Positions 45,626-53,181 of a stretch of 64,000 nt of DNA are shown in pieces. How positions within the stretch are numbered: position 1 is the first letter of the stretch; each line of letters begins with the position of its first letter. The DNA is from Fimenecus sp045631225 (GTDB lineage: Bacteria > Bacillota > Clostridia > Oscillospirales > Acutalibacteraceae): positions 46,440 through 110,439 of the forward strand of contig JAZQUG010000016.1 in NCBI GenBank assembly GCA_045631225.1, written 5' to 3'. Below the pieces are notes generated by a model. It was not told the origin of the DNA, did no database searches, and was given only the letters and a program-made list of their open reading frames with translations. The translations under genes and the position numbers were made by a program.

Positions 45626-46048
45626 ATGAGTGAATTTTTAACATTTGCTATGACAACAGCTGCTGGTGCTGAGGGTGCTGAAGGTGCACAGGGTGGCTCA
45701 ATGTCAATGATTATTATGATGGTTGCTCTTTTTGCTGCTATGTATTTCTTTACAATCAGACCACAGAAAAAACAGCAGAAAATGGAACAGGAAATCCGTG
45801 AAAATACTCAGATTGGTGATGAAATCACAACAATCGGTGGTATTTGTGGTAAGGTTGTTTCAGTAAAAGATGATTCTATTGTTATTGAAACAGGTTCTGA
45901 TAGAGTTAAAATCAAGTTCAAGAAATATGCTATTCAGACAAACCATACTGCTAACGAAAAAGTTCAGGCTGAGCGTGAAGCTGCAAAGGCTGCTATGCAG
46001 GAAAAGAAAGCAAAGAAGTCAAAGAAAGACGATAAAGACGCTGAATAA
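45626..46048 (+). CDS. yajC: Preprotein translocase subunit YajC
   Basis: Accessory membrane subunit associated with SecDF/SecYEG. One TM (SMSMIIMMVALFAAMYFFTI, about residues 25-44) is followed by the diagnostic RPQKKQQKMEQE and a beta-domain with GDEITTIGGICGKVVSVKDD. The N-terminus is an unusual Ala/Gly/Glu repeat (AGAEGAEGAQGG, residues 13-24), and the C-terminus is a Lys/Ala-rich tail. The ATG at 45626 follows GGAGG by 9 nt; the ATG at 45611 is before that site. In this clade yajC commonly follows tgt. Confidence 0.94.
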   Translation: MSEFLTFAMTTAAGAEGAEGAQGGSMSMIIMMVALFAAMYFFTIRPQKKQQKMEQEIRENTQIGDEITTIGGICGKVVSVKDDSIVIETGSDRVKIKFKKYAIQTNHTANEKVQAEREAAKAAMQEKKAKKSKKDDKDAE

Positions 46049-46068
46049 TTATCATAAAAATAATGTTT

Positions 46069-46104
46069 CCCTCATATTCTTAAATGAATGTGAGGGATTT
46101 TTTT
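46069..46104 (+). terminator. Terminator after yajC
   Basis: Eleven-base-pair stem CCCTCATATTC / GAATGTGAGGG (one G-U pair) followed by ATTTTTTT. The right arm also contains the GAGGG ribosome site for the next gene, so hairpin formation and translation of that gene compete. Confidence 0.8.
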
Positions 46105-46518
46105 ATGAATAAAAAGAGAGCAAAAAGACATATGGAGCTTAGTGCACCAATTAAAACTGTACTTGGTATATTAATTCCGTGTCTGATTGGTGTTTTCATT
46201 TCTATACTTTTATCTATTTTCTTTTCGTATATATTATCCAAATCTCCTGAAATATCAAAGTCCATTAGTTTATACTTTATTATATCTGTTTTATCAGGCG
46301 CTTTTACCTGTGGATTTACTGCAAGTAAACTATTGAATTGTAAAGGATTATTTTCAGGCTTGATTTGTTCATTACCATTTTCAGTAGTTATTTTTTCAGT
46401 TATGTTACTTGCATCAAACGGTAATTTATCTGCTTCATCATTAATTATAATTTGTCTAATTATTTTGTTATGTGTTTTTGGTGGTATTGTAAGCTCAAAT
46501 ATGAAAAGAAGAAAATAA
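46105..46518 (+). CDS. TIGR04086-like small membrane protein
   Basis: 137 residues with four hydrophobic segments (about 18-45, 53-75, 82-105, 112-130), a basic N-terminus (NKKRAKRH) and a basic C-terminus (NMKRRK). Size, topology and position next to yajC match the TIGR04086 family of Clostridia and Bacilli; function is unknown. The ATG at 46105 is used because GAGGG (46092-46096) is 8 nt upstream; an ATG at 46084 lies within the terminator loop. Confidence 0.72.
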   Translation: MNKKRAKRHMELSAPIKTVLGILIPCLIGVFISILLSIFFSYILSKSPEISKSISLYFIISVLSGAFTCGFTASKLLNCKGLFSGLICSLPFSVVIFSVMLLASNGNLSASSLIIICLIILLCVFGGIVSSNMKRRK

Positions 46519-46535
46519 TTTAAAGGAATGATTAT

Positions 46536-47177
46536 ATGACAAAAGTTATAAGTTTAAGGAAAATGCACAAAGCAAAAATTGATATTCCAAAAAAAACAGT
46601 TGACATTATAAATACAGATATAATAAAATTCGTGTATTTAATAATAGCAATTTTATCAATTCTTTTGGGTTGTATTATTTTTAAAACGGAGTTCAATGAT
46701 AACATAACGTTAATATGTAAAAACTTCATTGATAAGATTGTAGGCGGTACATATCTTGAAGTTTTTTTTGAATACATTAAAAATGATATTATCTTTTTCT
46801 TAATTATGTTTTTCTTTGGAACAAGTATTGTCGGAACACCATTAACAATTATTCCGTTGATAATAAAGAATTCGTTTATCGGATATTTAAGCTCATATAT
46901 GTATTGTGAATATGATTTAAAAGGTATTTTATTCTCACTAGTTTTATTATATCCACTATTTGTTGTTACAACAACATCATTAATATATGCCGCAAACGAA
47001 AGTGTATATATGAGCAAATTCATATTAAATACTTTAACAAAAAGAAATACAGCCGATAATATTTCAATCAGGCTGTATGTTTTACGATATGCAGTTTTGT
47101 TTGGAATAAATCTATCAGGAATCGCTGTTAATTCTTTTTTAATAGTTACATTAGCTAATAAGTTTAATCTTTATTAG
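46536..47177 (+). CDS. SpoIIM/DUF95-like sporulation membrane protein
   Basis: 213-residue polytopic membrane protein with about five hydrophobic segments: YLIIAILSILLGCIIF (about 34-49), FFLIMFFFGTSIVGTPLTIIPLIIKNSFIGYL (in part, about 87-118), and further pairs to the C-terminus. FGTSIVGTPL and KNSFIGYLSSYM resemble SpoIIM, the sporulation septal peptidoglycan-remodelling partner of SpoIID/SpoIIP. In Bacillus spoIIM lies close to xerD (ripX), and a Xer gene is also next to it here. It overlaps that gene tail-to-tail by 14 bp. Identification is moderate; no spoIID or spoIIP is near. Confidence 0.7.
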   Translation: MTKVISLRKMHKAKIDIPKKTVDIINTDIIKFVYLIIAILSILLGCIIFKTEFNDNITLICKNFIDKIVGGTYLEVFFEYIKNDIIFFLIMFFFGTSIVGTPLTIIPLIIKNSFIGYLSSYMYCEYDLKGILFSLVLLYPLFVVTTTSLIYAANESVYMSKFILNTLTKRNTADNISIRLYVLRYAVLFGINLSGIAVNSFLIVTLANKFNLY

Positions 47178-48153
47178 TTGGGTCTATTTTTATATTAGAA
47201 AGCGGATTGGACTCTGATGCTTTCTTTAGTTGTTCGTCAACGATATGTGTATAAATTTCAGTTGTACCCAAATTCTCATGTCCAAGAATATCTTTTAATA
47301 TAAGTACATCAACATTGCCATGTTGATACATTAAAGTAGCTGCTGTATGTCTTAATTTATGAACTGAATAACCTTCCAATCCGCATTTTTCAAGACAATC
47401 ATAGACTATATGTTGTACTGTTTTTGGACTGATTCTCTTATTTCTGCCACTTAAAAACAGTGCATTTCTATCTGTTGCTGCAACTCCATCAACAGGTCTT
47501 ACAGCCATATACTGTGCATATGCATCAAGACAAGCATTGTTAAGATATATTGTTCTTTCTTTGTTACCTTTACCGGTTACTCTTAAGGTGTGGTCATCAC
47601 GGATATCATTGTAATTAAGACTTACAAGTTCAGATAATCGAAGTCCACAATTAAGGAAAAATACAAGAATACAATAATCTCTTTCTTTATGTTTACCATC
47701 AACAGATTTCAATAGTTTAATACTCTCTTCAAGTGTCAGATACTTGGGGAGAGATTTTTTTAACCTTGGAGAATCCAGAACTTCCATAGGGTTAGTATCA
47801 ATAATATTTTTTTGTTTATCAAGATATTTAAAAAATGTACGCAAACAAGAAACTTTTCTTGCTCTGGCAGCTTCCTGGTTTTCTCTTTCATTTTTACAAT
47901 AGGAGAGGAAAGCATATGCATCATTTAAAGTAATACTTCTTACAAATTCTTCGTTAATATCTAATATGTCAATTTCATCAAACTCAATTGAGGAGGGGAC
48001 TAATCCTCTGTAATATTTAAGGAATTTAAAGAAAAGACGTAAATCAGAGCTGTATTCTTCAATAGTTAATGTTGATTTGTTTTTTATTACATCAAGATAT
48101 ACCAAAAAATCTTTAATAATAATTGGTAATCCTGCAAAATTAATTCTTTTCAT
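47164..48153 (-). CDS. Tyrosine recombinase, XerC/XerD type
   Basis: Site-specific recombinase of the integrase family. The N-terminal core-binding domain (about residues 1-115) is followed by the catalytic domain with Arg in NCGLRLSELVSL (about 169), HKLRHTAATLM (His/Arg, about 259-262), LGHENLGTT (about 288) and nucleophile Tyr in EIYTHI (about 299). Chromosomal context and the absence of phage genes suggest chromosome-dimer resolution at dif rather than a mobile-element integrase. AGGAGGT precedes the ATG, next to a palindrome. 329 residues, slightly longer than Bacillus XerD. Confidence 0.88.
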   Translation of the reverse strand: MKRINFAGLPIIIKDFLVYLDVIKNKSTLTIEEYSSDLRLFFKFLKYYRGLVPSSIEFDEIDILDINEEFVRSITLNDAYAFLSYCKNERENQEAARARKVSCLRTFFKYLDKQKNIIDTNPMEVLDSPRLKKSLPKYLTLEESIKLLKSVDGKHKERDYCILVFFLNCGLRLSELVSLNYNDIRDDHTLRVTGKGNKERTIYLNNACLDAYAQYMAVRPVDGVAATDRNALFLSGRNKRISPKTVQHIVYDCLEKCGLEGYSVHKLRHTAATLMYQHGNVDVLILKDILGHENLGTTEIYTHIVDEQLKKASESNPLSNIKIDPTNKD

Positions 48154-48163
48154 ACTACCTCCT

Positions 48164-48185
48164 GTGAAACTGTTTCACGAAACAA
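48164..48185. promoter_or_regulatory. Overlapping GTTTCAC palindromes, near-parS, in the xer leader
   Basis: On the plus strand GTGAAAC-T-GTTTCAC (48164-48178) is a perfect 7-bp inverted repeat with one central base. It overlaps TGTTTCACGAAACA (48171-48184), which is the ParB site parS (TGTTTCACGTGAAACA) lacking two central bases. It lies directly upstream of the AGGAGGT ribosome site of the recombinase gene. Either a regulator site or a degenerate parS; function is inferred. Confidence 0.4.
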
Positions 48186-48825
48186 TATTTGTTTAATATA
48201 TAAACTTAAAATTAATTATATGTTAGAGTATATTAATACTGTCTGAAGTTAATAAATTTAATTATATTAATGGAATAGTGGTACAAAATATATATATGTT
48301 TAACAATTTGGTGTTAATTATTTGATAATCCAATTATAAATAAATGAATACATAATAATTGTTTCATATGAAATTAATTTAACTATATTAAAAAATTATA
48401 ATAATAAAAGCTAATAATAAGAAGATTTCATAATAATACAATCTGATAAAAATTTTAAAAACGATACTTAGTATGTTTGAAATAAAATTATCGGATAATT
48501 ATTTTAATAGTAAACAAATTTGCATTAGCTTAAATTATAAAATAAAACAATATGTAATTACAATATAAAAATAAATGGTATTGCAAATAAAAATTTTTGT
48601 TAAGAAAATTCACATTAATGCATTTATTATATATAAATAATTTTATCAATTATGATTATTAAATTCTGTCTTTTTCAGTAAAAATATGATATTTCCCATA
48701 TTTTGTATAATTTTTTGTCCCCTATTTGATACAAAATATTTATTTTGTATAATTATATCATAAGTTTTCAACAATGTCAACAATCCGTGAAAGTTTTCAA
48801 CATGCCTTTTCCCCTGATATTTTAA
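48186..48825. other. AT-rich gene-free stretch between xer and the kinase-HD gene
   Basis: About 640 nt with no credible reading frame on either strand and no recognised RNA. The only structure I see is a group of ATACAAAAT/ATTTTGTAT boxes: ATTTTGTATAATT occurs twice in direct orientation (48700-48712 and 48742-48754), and an opposed ATACAAAAT at 48729-48737 makes a perfect 9-bp inverted repeat with the second copy. Confidence 0.6.
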
Positions 48826-48870
48826 TAAAAAAATTCCATAAGCATCTGATAAATCATAAGCCTATGGAAT
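48826..48870 (-). terminator. Terminator of the cwlD-radA-kinase/HD operon
   Basis: On the minus strand an 11-bp stem ATTCCATAGGC / GCTTATGGAAT (one G-U pair) is followed by a T7 run, just after the stop of the kinase-HD gene. Confidence 0.85.
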
Positions 48871-48876
48871 ATATAA

Positions 48877-49977
48877 TTACAGATTATTCAATTGTAAATA
48901 GTATTGTTTAAATTTTTCTTTATCGTATAGCAAATCATTAATCTGATTTTTAAAATTATTGTATTCTACATCAACAACATAATTTTTCGCATAACCTGAT
49001 TCGCCATATTTTTCTTTTGTATGATTATAAGCTCGTTCAACAATTTTATCAGGTGTCAGGTTTGGTTGATGTTTCATAGTATAAAGATGCGTTCTTATTA
49101 AAAATTCATTTACATCAGTTGAACGGTCCGCAGAAGAAATTATTTTACCATAATCACTACGAGGAATATTTCCGGAGGAAGCTCTGTGGTCTTCTATCCC
49201 CTCTTTTATTATTATTCTTTGCTCTTTATTAAAGAATTTATTCATGTCTTTATTTTCATAGAATATTTTTGCAGATAATATTTCGTGATTATTTTTATCG
49301 ATATGATGACCAATATCATGAAATGCAGCGATTGTATAAAGCATATCCAGGTTAATATTATCAAATTGTTTTGAAAATCTCATACAACGGTCAATTACAT
49401 ATTCAATATGCTCAATTCCATGACCTTTTTCATTTTTAGAATATTCAGGAAAAATGTTGTTTTCAATATAATTTATCAAGTTTATGCTAATATGTCCTTT
49501 AATAAATTCGTCAGCTTCTTCTCTTGATTTAAAAATTATAATTTGTTTTTCTGTTTTATATTTTTCAAGTAATTCATAAATATAAGGTAATGTGTCTTTT
49601 GGGAAATCTTCAATGAATTTTTTGAATTCAGGGTCAAATTCTGTTTCTATCCAAGGCATTTCATATCTACCCTTGCCGACTCTTTCGGCAGCACCTTGGA
49701 GACATACTTCTGTAGGTAAATCAAAGAGAAAAACAGTGTCGCATTCCTGTATTCTTAATTCAATTGTTCTTTTATAGTTACCATCAATGATCCATTTATC
49801 TTCATTAAATATTTCTATTATTCTCTTGTCAAATTCTTCTCTTGGTATGTGTGTTTTGTCAGGCTTATGCCATATAGCATCGAGATAATATAATGGTAAT
49901 CCTGTACATTTATTCAATTTTTCTGCAAAAGTTGTTTTACCCGAACCGGGACAACCTATTACAATTACTTTGTTCAT
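48877..49977 (-). CDS. P-loop kinase (FlaR/AAA-like) fused to an HD-domain hydrolase
   Basis: Two-domain protein of 366 residues. Domain 1 (1-170) is an adenylate-kinase-like NTPase with P-loop IGCPGSGKTTFAEKL (about residues 6-20), LPLYYLDAIWHKPD, IIDGNYKRT and FLFDLP, as in so-called topology-modulation (FlaR) proteins. Domain 2 (about 170-366) is an HD hydrolase with HGIEHIEYVIDR (about 195) and the metal pair FHDIGHH (about 217-223), then EDHRASSG and SSADRST. The start at 49977 follows GGTGAT by 6 nt; the frame extends to 50007 without support. Last gene of the cwlD operon. A nucleotide or phosphoester substrate is likely but unidentified. Confidence 0.75.
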   Translation of the reverse strand: MNKVIVIGCPGSGKTTFAEKLNKCTGLPLYYLDAIWHKPDKTHIPREEFDKRIIEIFNEDKWIIDGNYKRTIELRIQECDTVFLFDLPTEVCLQGAAERVGKGRYEMPWIETEFDPEFKKFIEDFPKDTLPYIYELLEKYKTEKQIIIFKSREEADEFIKGHISINLINYIENNIFPEYSKNEKGHGIEHIEYVIDRCMRFSKQFDNINLDMLYTIAAFHDIGHHIDKNNHEILSAKIFYENKDMNKFFNKEQRIIIKEGIEDHRASSGNIPRSDYGKIISSADRSTDVNEFLIRTHLYTMKHQPNLTPDKIVERAYNHTKEKYGESGYAKNYVVDVEYNNFKNQINDLLYDKEKFKQYYLQLNNL

Positions 49978-49996
49978 AAATATCACCAAATAATAT

Positions 49997-50022
49997 GGCA
50001 CCTCCACAACAAAGGAGATGCC
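49997..50022 (-). terminator. Stem-loop between the 62-aa gene and the kinase-HD gene
   Basis: Nine-base-pair stem GGCATCTCC / GGAGGTGCC (one G-U pair) on the minus strand. The downstream tail ATATTATTT is only moderately T-rich, so it may be a partial terminator or a processing site. Confidence 0.45.
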
Positions 50023-50033
50023 TGAAAATAATA

Positions 50034-50222
50034 CTATTTTGCTATCTTTTTAGCTACAAAATCAATACCTTTTTCTGCTGTTTGAGCAAGTTTTTCAGGA
50101 GATGGCTTCTTTTTAGGTTTTAAAGGTTGACCATATTTTTTTGTCATTTTGTTAGCTTTCGATAAAACAAGTCCCATTGTTGTTATTGCACCTAAATATG
50201 CTATAAAATAACCTTTTTTCAT
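50034..50222 (-). CDS. Small membrane-anchored basic protein (62 aa)
   Basis: Not recognised. A single hydrophobic segment (GYFIAYLGAITTMGLVLS, residues 4-21) is followed by a strongly basic soluble tail (KKYGQPLKPKKKPSPEKL). It resembles small one-TM proteins with a lysine-rich inside face. The ATG at 50222 is 1 nt after the preceding stop (TAAAATG) with GAGGATGA upstream; an in-frame ATG at 50237 lies inside that gene. Co-transcribed with the GME-like gene and radA. No function can be inferred. Confidence 0.6.
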   Translation of the reverse strand: MKKGYFIAYLGAITTMGLVLSKANKMTKKYGQPLKPKKKPSPEKLAQTAEKGIDFVAKKIAK

Positions 50223-50223
50223 T

Positions 50224-50979
50224 TTAATCATCCTCATTTTCCATAATCGGAATTATACTTCCTATATCTGTCAAAGGTTTTCCCTTAATATCAACATAAT
50301 TAACTTCATTATCATACAGGAAATTTTTAATTTTGTCAAAGTCTGAATGAGTTGATAAATCACCATTAAATAATAAAACATCTTTATCAATAAGTCCACA
50401 ACAGCCACCGATAAAGCCATAATCGTATTTATTGATTCGTACACTACCCTTTTCTACAAGTAATGATTTAATATTATCATATTGTAAAACAGTGTTATAT
50501 ATTGAAATATCGTCAGTTATGATGGTATTTCTTTTACAAATACAAACAGAACACTTTGAATATCCTTGTTTTACATCAATAATCTGTTTATTCGGTAATA
50601 GTTCAACAATTTCTTTTGTCAAAATAGCTTTGTTACAGATTATATAATCACCAATATCTGCAAAATTCAACAAGCAGTCATTTGGATATGGGGATTTAAT
50701 ATTATCAATAATTACAGATTTCCCGTCATTATATTTAATAAAATTACAAAGTTCAATTTGGTTTTTATCAACTAAAAAAGTAGATTTCCCAACATAATTT
50801 GCTAAAATATCAGCATGCTTGCTCACAGGAGTGTCTAAAAACTTATTTTCAGTAACATTAACAACTTTTACTGAAAGTTCCTCAAAAAGCGTTTCAAGGG
50901 CATTATCGTCAACATCAGCAAAAACTGTTGTAACCTTATTTAAAGGAATATTCGAATTTTTTAAAAATCGCTCATTCAA
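50224..50979 (-). CDS. Conserved protein, possible GME-fold (DUF6873-like), 251 aa
   Basis: No certain family. The pattern DNIKSPYPNDCLLNFADIGDYIICN (in part, about residues 92-110), KCSVCICKRNTIITDD and GFIGGCCGLIDKDVLLFNGDLSTHSD (in part, about 186-205), with alternating Cys/His/Asp, recalls the guanidino-modifying enzyme fold of arginine deiminases and DDAH, and the clostridial DUF6873 group. There is no signal peptide. It overlaps radA by 4 bp. If the fold is right, a Cys in GGCCG could be the nucleophile, but the substrate is unknown and the assignment is tentative. Confidence 0.55.
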   Translation of the reverse strand: MNERFLKNSNIPLNKVTTVFADVDDNALETLFEELSVKVVNVTENKFLDTPVSKHADILANYVGKSTFLVDKNQIELCNFIKYNDGKSVIIDNIKSPYPNDCLLNFADIGDYIICNKAILTKEIVELLPNKQIIDVKQGYSKCSVCICKRNTIITDDISIYNTVLQYDNIKSLLVEKGSVRINKYDYGFIGGCCGLIDKDVLLFNGDLSTHSDFDKIKNFLYDNEVNYVDIKGKPLTDIGSIIPIMENEDD

Positions 50980-52352
50980 CTCATAATCGCCTCAAATGCT
51001 TGTCTGATATTTTTTGCAGGAACAATCTCGATTTCATTAAATAAGTATTTTGGTAATTTTGTATAGTTATGATATGGAATAACACATTTTTCAAAACCAA
51101 GTTTTGACGCCTCTTTAATTCTTTGTTCACAAGAATTTACAGAACGTATCTCCCCTGCTAAACCGATTTCACCGAATGCAAGTGTCTTTTCAGGCACAAC
51201 AACATCTTTAAGACTCGATACAATAGCTAATGCAATTGACAAATCTGCTGCAGTTTCGTTAATATGAAGACCACCAATGACATTTGCATAACAATCCATA
51301 TTTCCAAGGAAATATCCACATCGTTTTTCAAGTACAGCAATAAGCATTGCCATTCTGCTGTAATCAATACCTGTAGCCATCCTTCGTGGGTTTCCGAAAC
51401 CACTTGGTGTAACAAGACTCTGTACTTCTGCAAGAATCGGTCTAGACCCCTCCATAAGACAAGCTACACACGTACCGGATACATTTTGCGGTTTACCTGA
51501 AATGAGCATTAAAGAAGGGTTTTCCACCTCTACAAGGCCATTATCAAGCATTTCAAAAACACCGATTTCATTTGTTGAGCCATAACGATTTTTAACTGCT
51601 CTTAAAATTCTATATGATGTATTTCTGTCACCTTCAAAATATAAAACACAGTCAACTATATGTTCAAGAACTTTTGGTCCTGCAATGTTACCGTCTTTAT
51701 TAACATGACCAACAAGAAAAATGGGTATATTTGAAATTTTTGCTGTTCTTGTAAAAAAATTTGTTGATTCACGAACCTGAGTTACACTTCCCGGAGATGA
51801 ATTAAGTTCGCTTATTTCCATAGTCTGAATGGAGTCAATAATAACAAGGTCAGGTTTTTCTGAGTGAATATATTCACAGATATATTGCGCATCAGTTTCA
51901 CAAAGAATAAGCAAATTTGATGTTGATACACCAAGTCGTGTTGCTCGTAATTTTATCTGGTGCGCAGATTCTTCACCTGAAACATACAGTATTTTAAGAC
52001 CGTTACCTAAGCACTCACAAATTTGCAAAAGAATCGTAGATTTACCAATACCGGGGTCACCACTTAAAAGAACAACTGAACCTTTTACGAGTCCTCCACC
52101 GAGAACTCTGTTTAATTCTTTTAGTCCTGTATTATATCTATGTCCTGTATCTGCTGTAATTTCTGTTAAAGGAGATGCTTTTCCACGATTAGAACCAACA
52201 AGACTTTTAGAAAGAGTTTTTTCTTTAGTTATCGACTTAATTTCTTCATTTAATGTGTTCCATTCATTGCAACCCGGACATTGACCAAGCCAACGCGGTG
52301 TTTCAAATCCACATTCACTGCAAATATATACTGTTTTAGATTTCTGAGCCAT
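50976..52352 (-). CDS. radA: DNA repair protein RadA (Sms)
   Basis: RecA-like ATPase that drives branch migration of recombination intermediates. A C4 zinc finger CSECGFETPRWLGQCPGC lies at residues 11-28; Walker A GDPGIGKST at about 96-104; the RadA motif KNRYGSTNEIGVF at about 250-262; and a Lon-protease-like C-terminal domain (about 340-458). 458 residues is full length. It overlaps the cwlD-like gene by 17 bp upstream and the GME-like gene by 4 bp downstream. Position among wall and orphan genes is unusual but the identity is secure. Confidence 0.97.
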   Translation of the reverse strand: MAQKSKTVYICSECGFETPRWLGQCPGCNEWNTLNEEIKSITKEKTLSKSLVGSNRGKASPLTEITADTGHRYNTGLKELNRVLGGGLVKGSVVLLSGDPGIGKSTILLQICECLGNGLKILYVSGEESAHQIKLRATRLGVSTSNLLILCETDAQYICEYIHSEKPDLVIIDSIQTMEISELNSSPGSVTQVRESTNFFTRTAKISNIPIFLVGHVNKDGNIAGPKVLEHIVDCVLYFEGDRNTSYRILRAVKNRYGSTNEIGVFEMLDNGLVEVENPSLMLISGKPQNVSGTCVACLMEGSRPILAEVQSLVTPSGFGNPRRMATGIDYSRMAMLIAVLEKRCGYFLGNMDCYANVIGGLHINETAADLSIALAIVSSLKDVVVPEKTLAFGEIGLAGEIRSVNSCEQRIKEASKLGFEKCVIPYHNYTKLPKYLFNEIEIVPAKNIRQAFEAIMS

Positions 52353-53049
52353 TTTTATCCTCCGAAATATTATAGTTTATAATTCCCATAGCAATTGAAA
52401 GTGCCATTTCATTCTGATAATTTGAATTTTTAAGATTATTAAGGTCAGATGCATTTGAAATAAAACCACATTCCACCATAACAGTAGGTTTTGTTGCATT
52501 ATATAACAGAAAAATGTCTGTTCCTGACTTTTTGATAATTCTATTGTTGTCCTTTTGTAATTGACCTGAAATTGATTTTTGTATTAAATGTGCTAATTCC
52601 TTGCTTTCACTATCATTTGGTGAATAGAAAATTTGAGCACCATTAACATATTCTTCATTAAATTTATTCTGGTGGATGCTTACATATAAACAATTACCAC
52701 CGTTATTCATAATTTCAAATCTGTTATGAATATCAGATACTTTTCTTTCACGAATAGTATTACCTGAAGTATGTAAATCTGTGTCGGAATCACGGATTAA
52801 TTTTGTTTTATACCCTAATATTGACAATACATCATTTAATTTTAAAGAGATTTCTAAATTTAAATCTTTCTCCAATGTACCGTCACTTGCAACTGCACCA
52901 CCGTCTTCTCCACCGTGACCGGCATCAATAATAATAAGAGGAAATTTATTATCGTTAATATTATTTGAAGAAGAATGTTGAATTTTACAAAAAACGAGAC
53001 TTAATAAAATGGTTATAACAGATAAGAAAACACATAAAAAATTTTTCAT
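52336..53049 (-). CDS. cwlD: N-acetylmuramoyl-L-alanine amidase, CwlD-like
   Basis: Zinc amidase (Amidase_3) that removes the peptide from muramic acid; CwlD makes muramic lactam in spore cortex. A signal anchor (about residues 5-22) leads into IIIDAGHGGEDGGA (first zinc His), EKDLNLEISLKL, YVSIHQNKFNE (second His, about 111) and VMVECGFISNASDL with catalytic Glu (about 194). 237 residues match CwlD. The start at 53049 (MKNFLC) has GGTGATTG just upstream; the ATG at 53061 overlaps that site. A vegetative amidase is the alternative, but size and topology favour CwlD. Confidence 0.82.
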   Translation of the reverse strand: MKNFLCVFLSVITILLSLVFCKIQHSSSNNINDNKFPLIIIDAGHGGEDGGAVASDGTLEKDLNLEISLKLNDVLSILGYKTKLIRDSDTDLHTSGNTIRERKVSDIHNRFEIMNNGGNCLYVSIHQNKFNEEYVNGAQIFYSPNDSESKELAHLIQKSISGQLQKDNNRIIKKSGTDIFLLYNATKPTVMVECGFISNASDLNNLKNSNYQNEMALSIAMGIINYNISEDKNGSEI

Positions 53050-53094
53050 AACAATCACCATTAAAATATATATGAAATGATTGTTGATAATATA

Positions 53095-53123
53095 ATTTTA
53101 CATTAACACAGTCCATTTTACAA
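53095..53123 (-). promoter_or_regulatory. Promoter for the cwlD-radA operon
   Basis: Minus-strand TTGTAA (53118-53123), 17-nt spacer, TAAAAT (53095-53100), 46 nt before the start. Confidence 0.55.
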
Positions 53124-53124
53124 G

Positions 53125-53161
53125 TAAAAAAATAAAGCGCACAGCACAAACTGTACGCTTT
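53125..53161 (-). terminator. Terminator of rpsB-tsf
   Basis: Eleven-base-pair stem AAAGCGTACAG / CTGTGCGCTTT (one G-U pair) on the minus strand, then a TATTTTTTT tail, 20 nt after the tsf stop. Confidence 0.9.
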
Positions 53162-53181
53162 AATGGACTTATTATAAGAAA

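Noticed and set aside
46532..47023. Minus-strand 163-codon frame
   Set aside because: Antisense of the SpoIIM-like gene, without ribosome site or recognisable family.
47164..48153. Tyrosine recombinase as the integrase of a mobile element
   Set aside because: No phage or conjugation genes, no att-like repeats and no tRNA nearby; the position beside a SpoIIM-like gene fits a chromosomal Xer protein.
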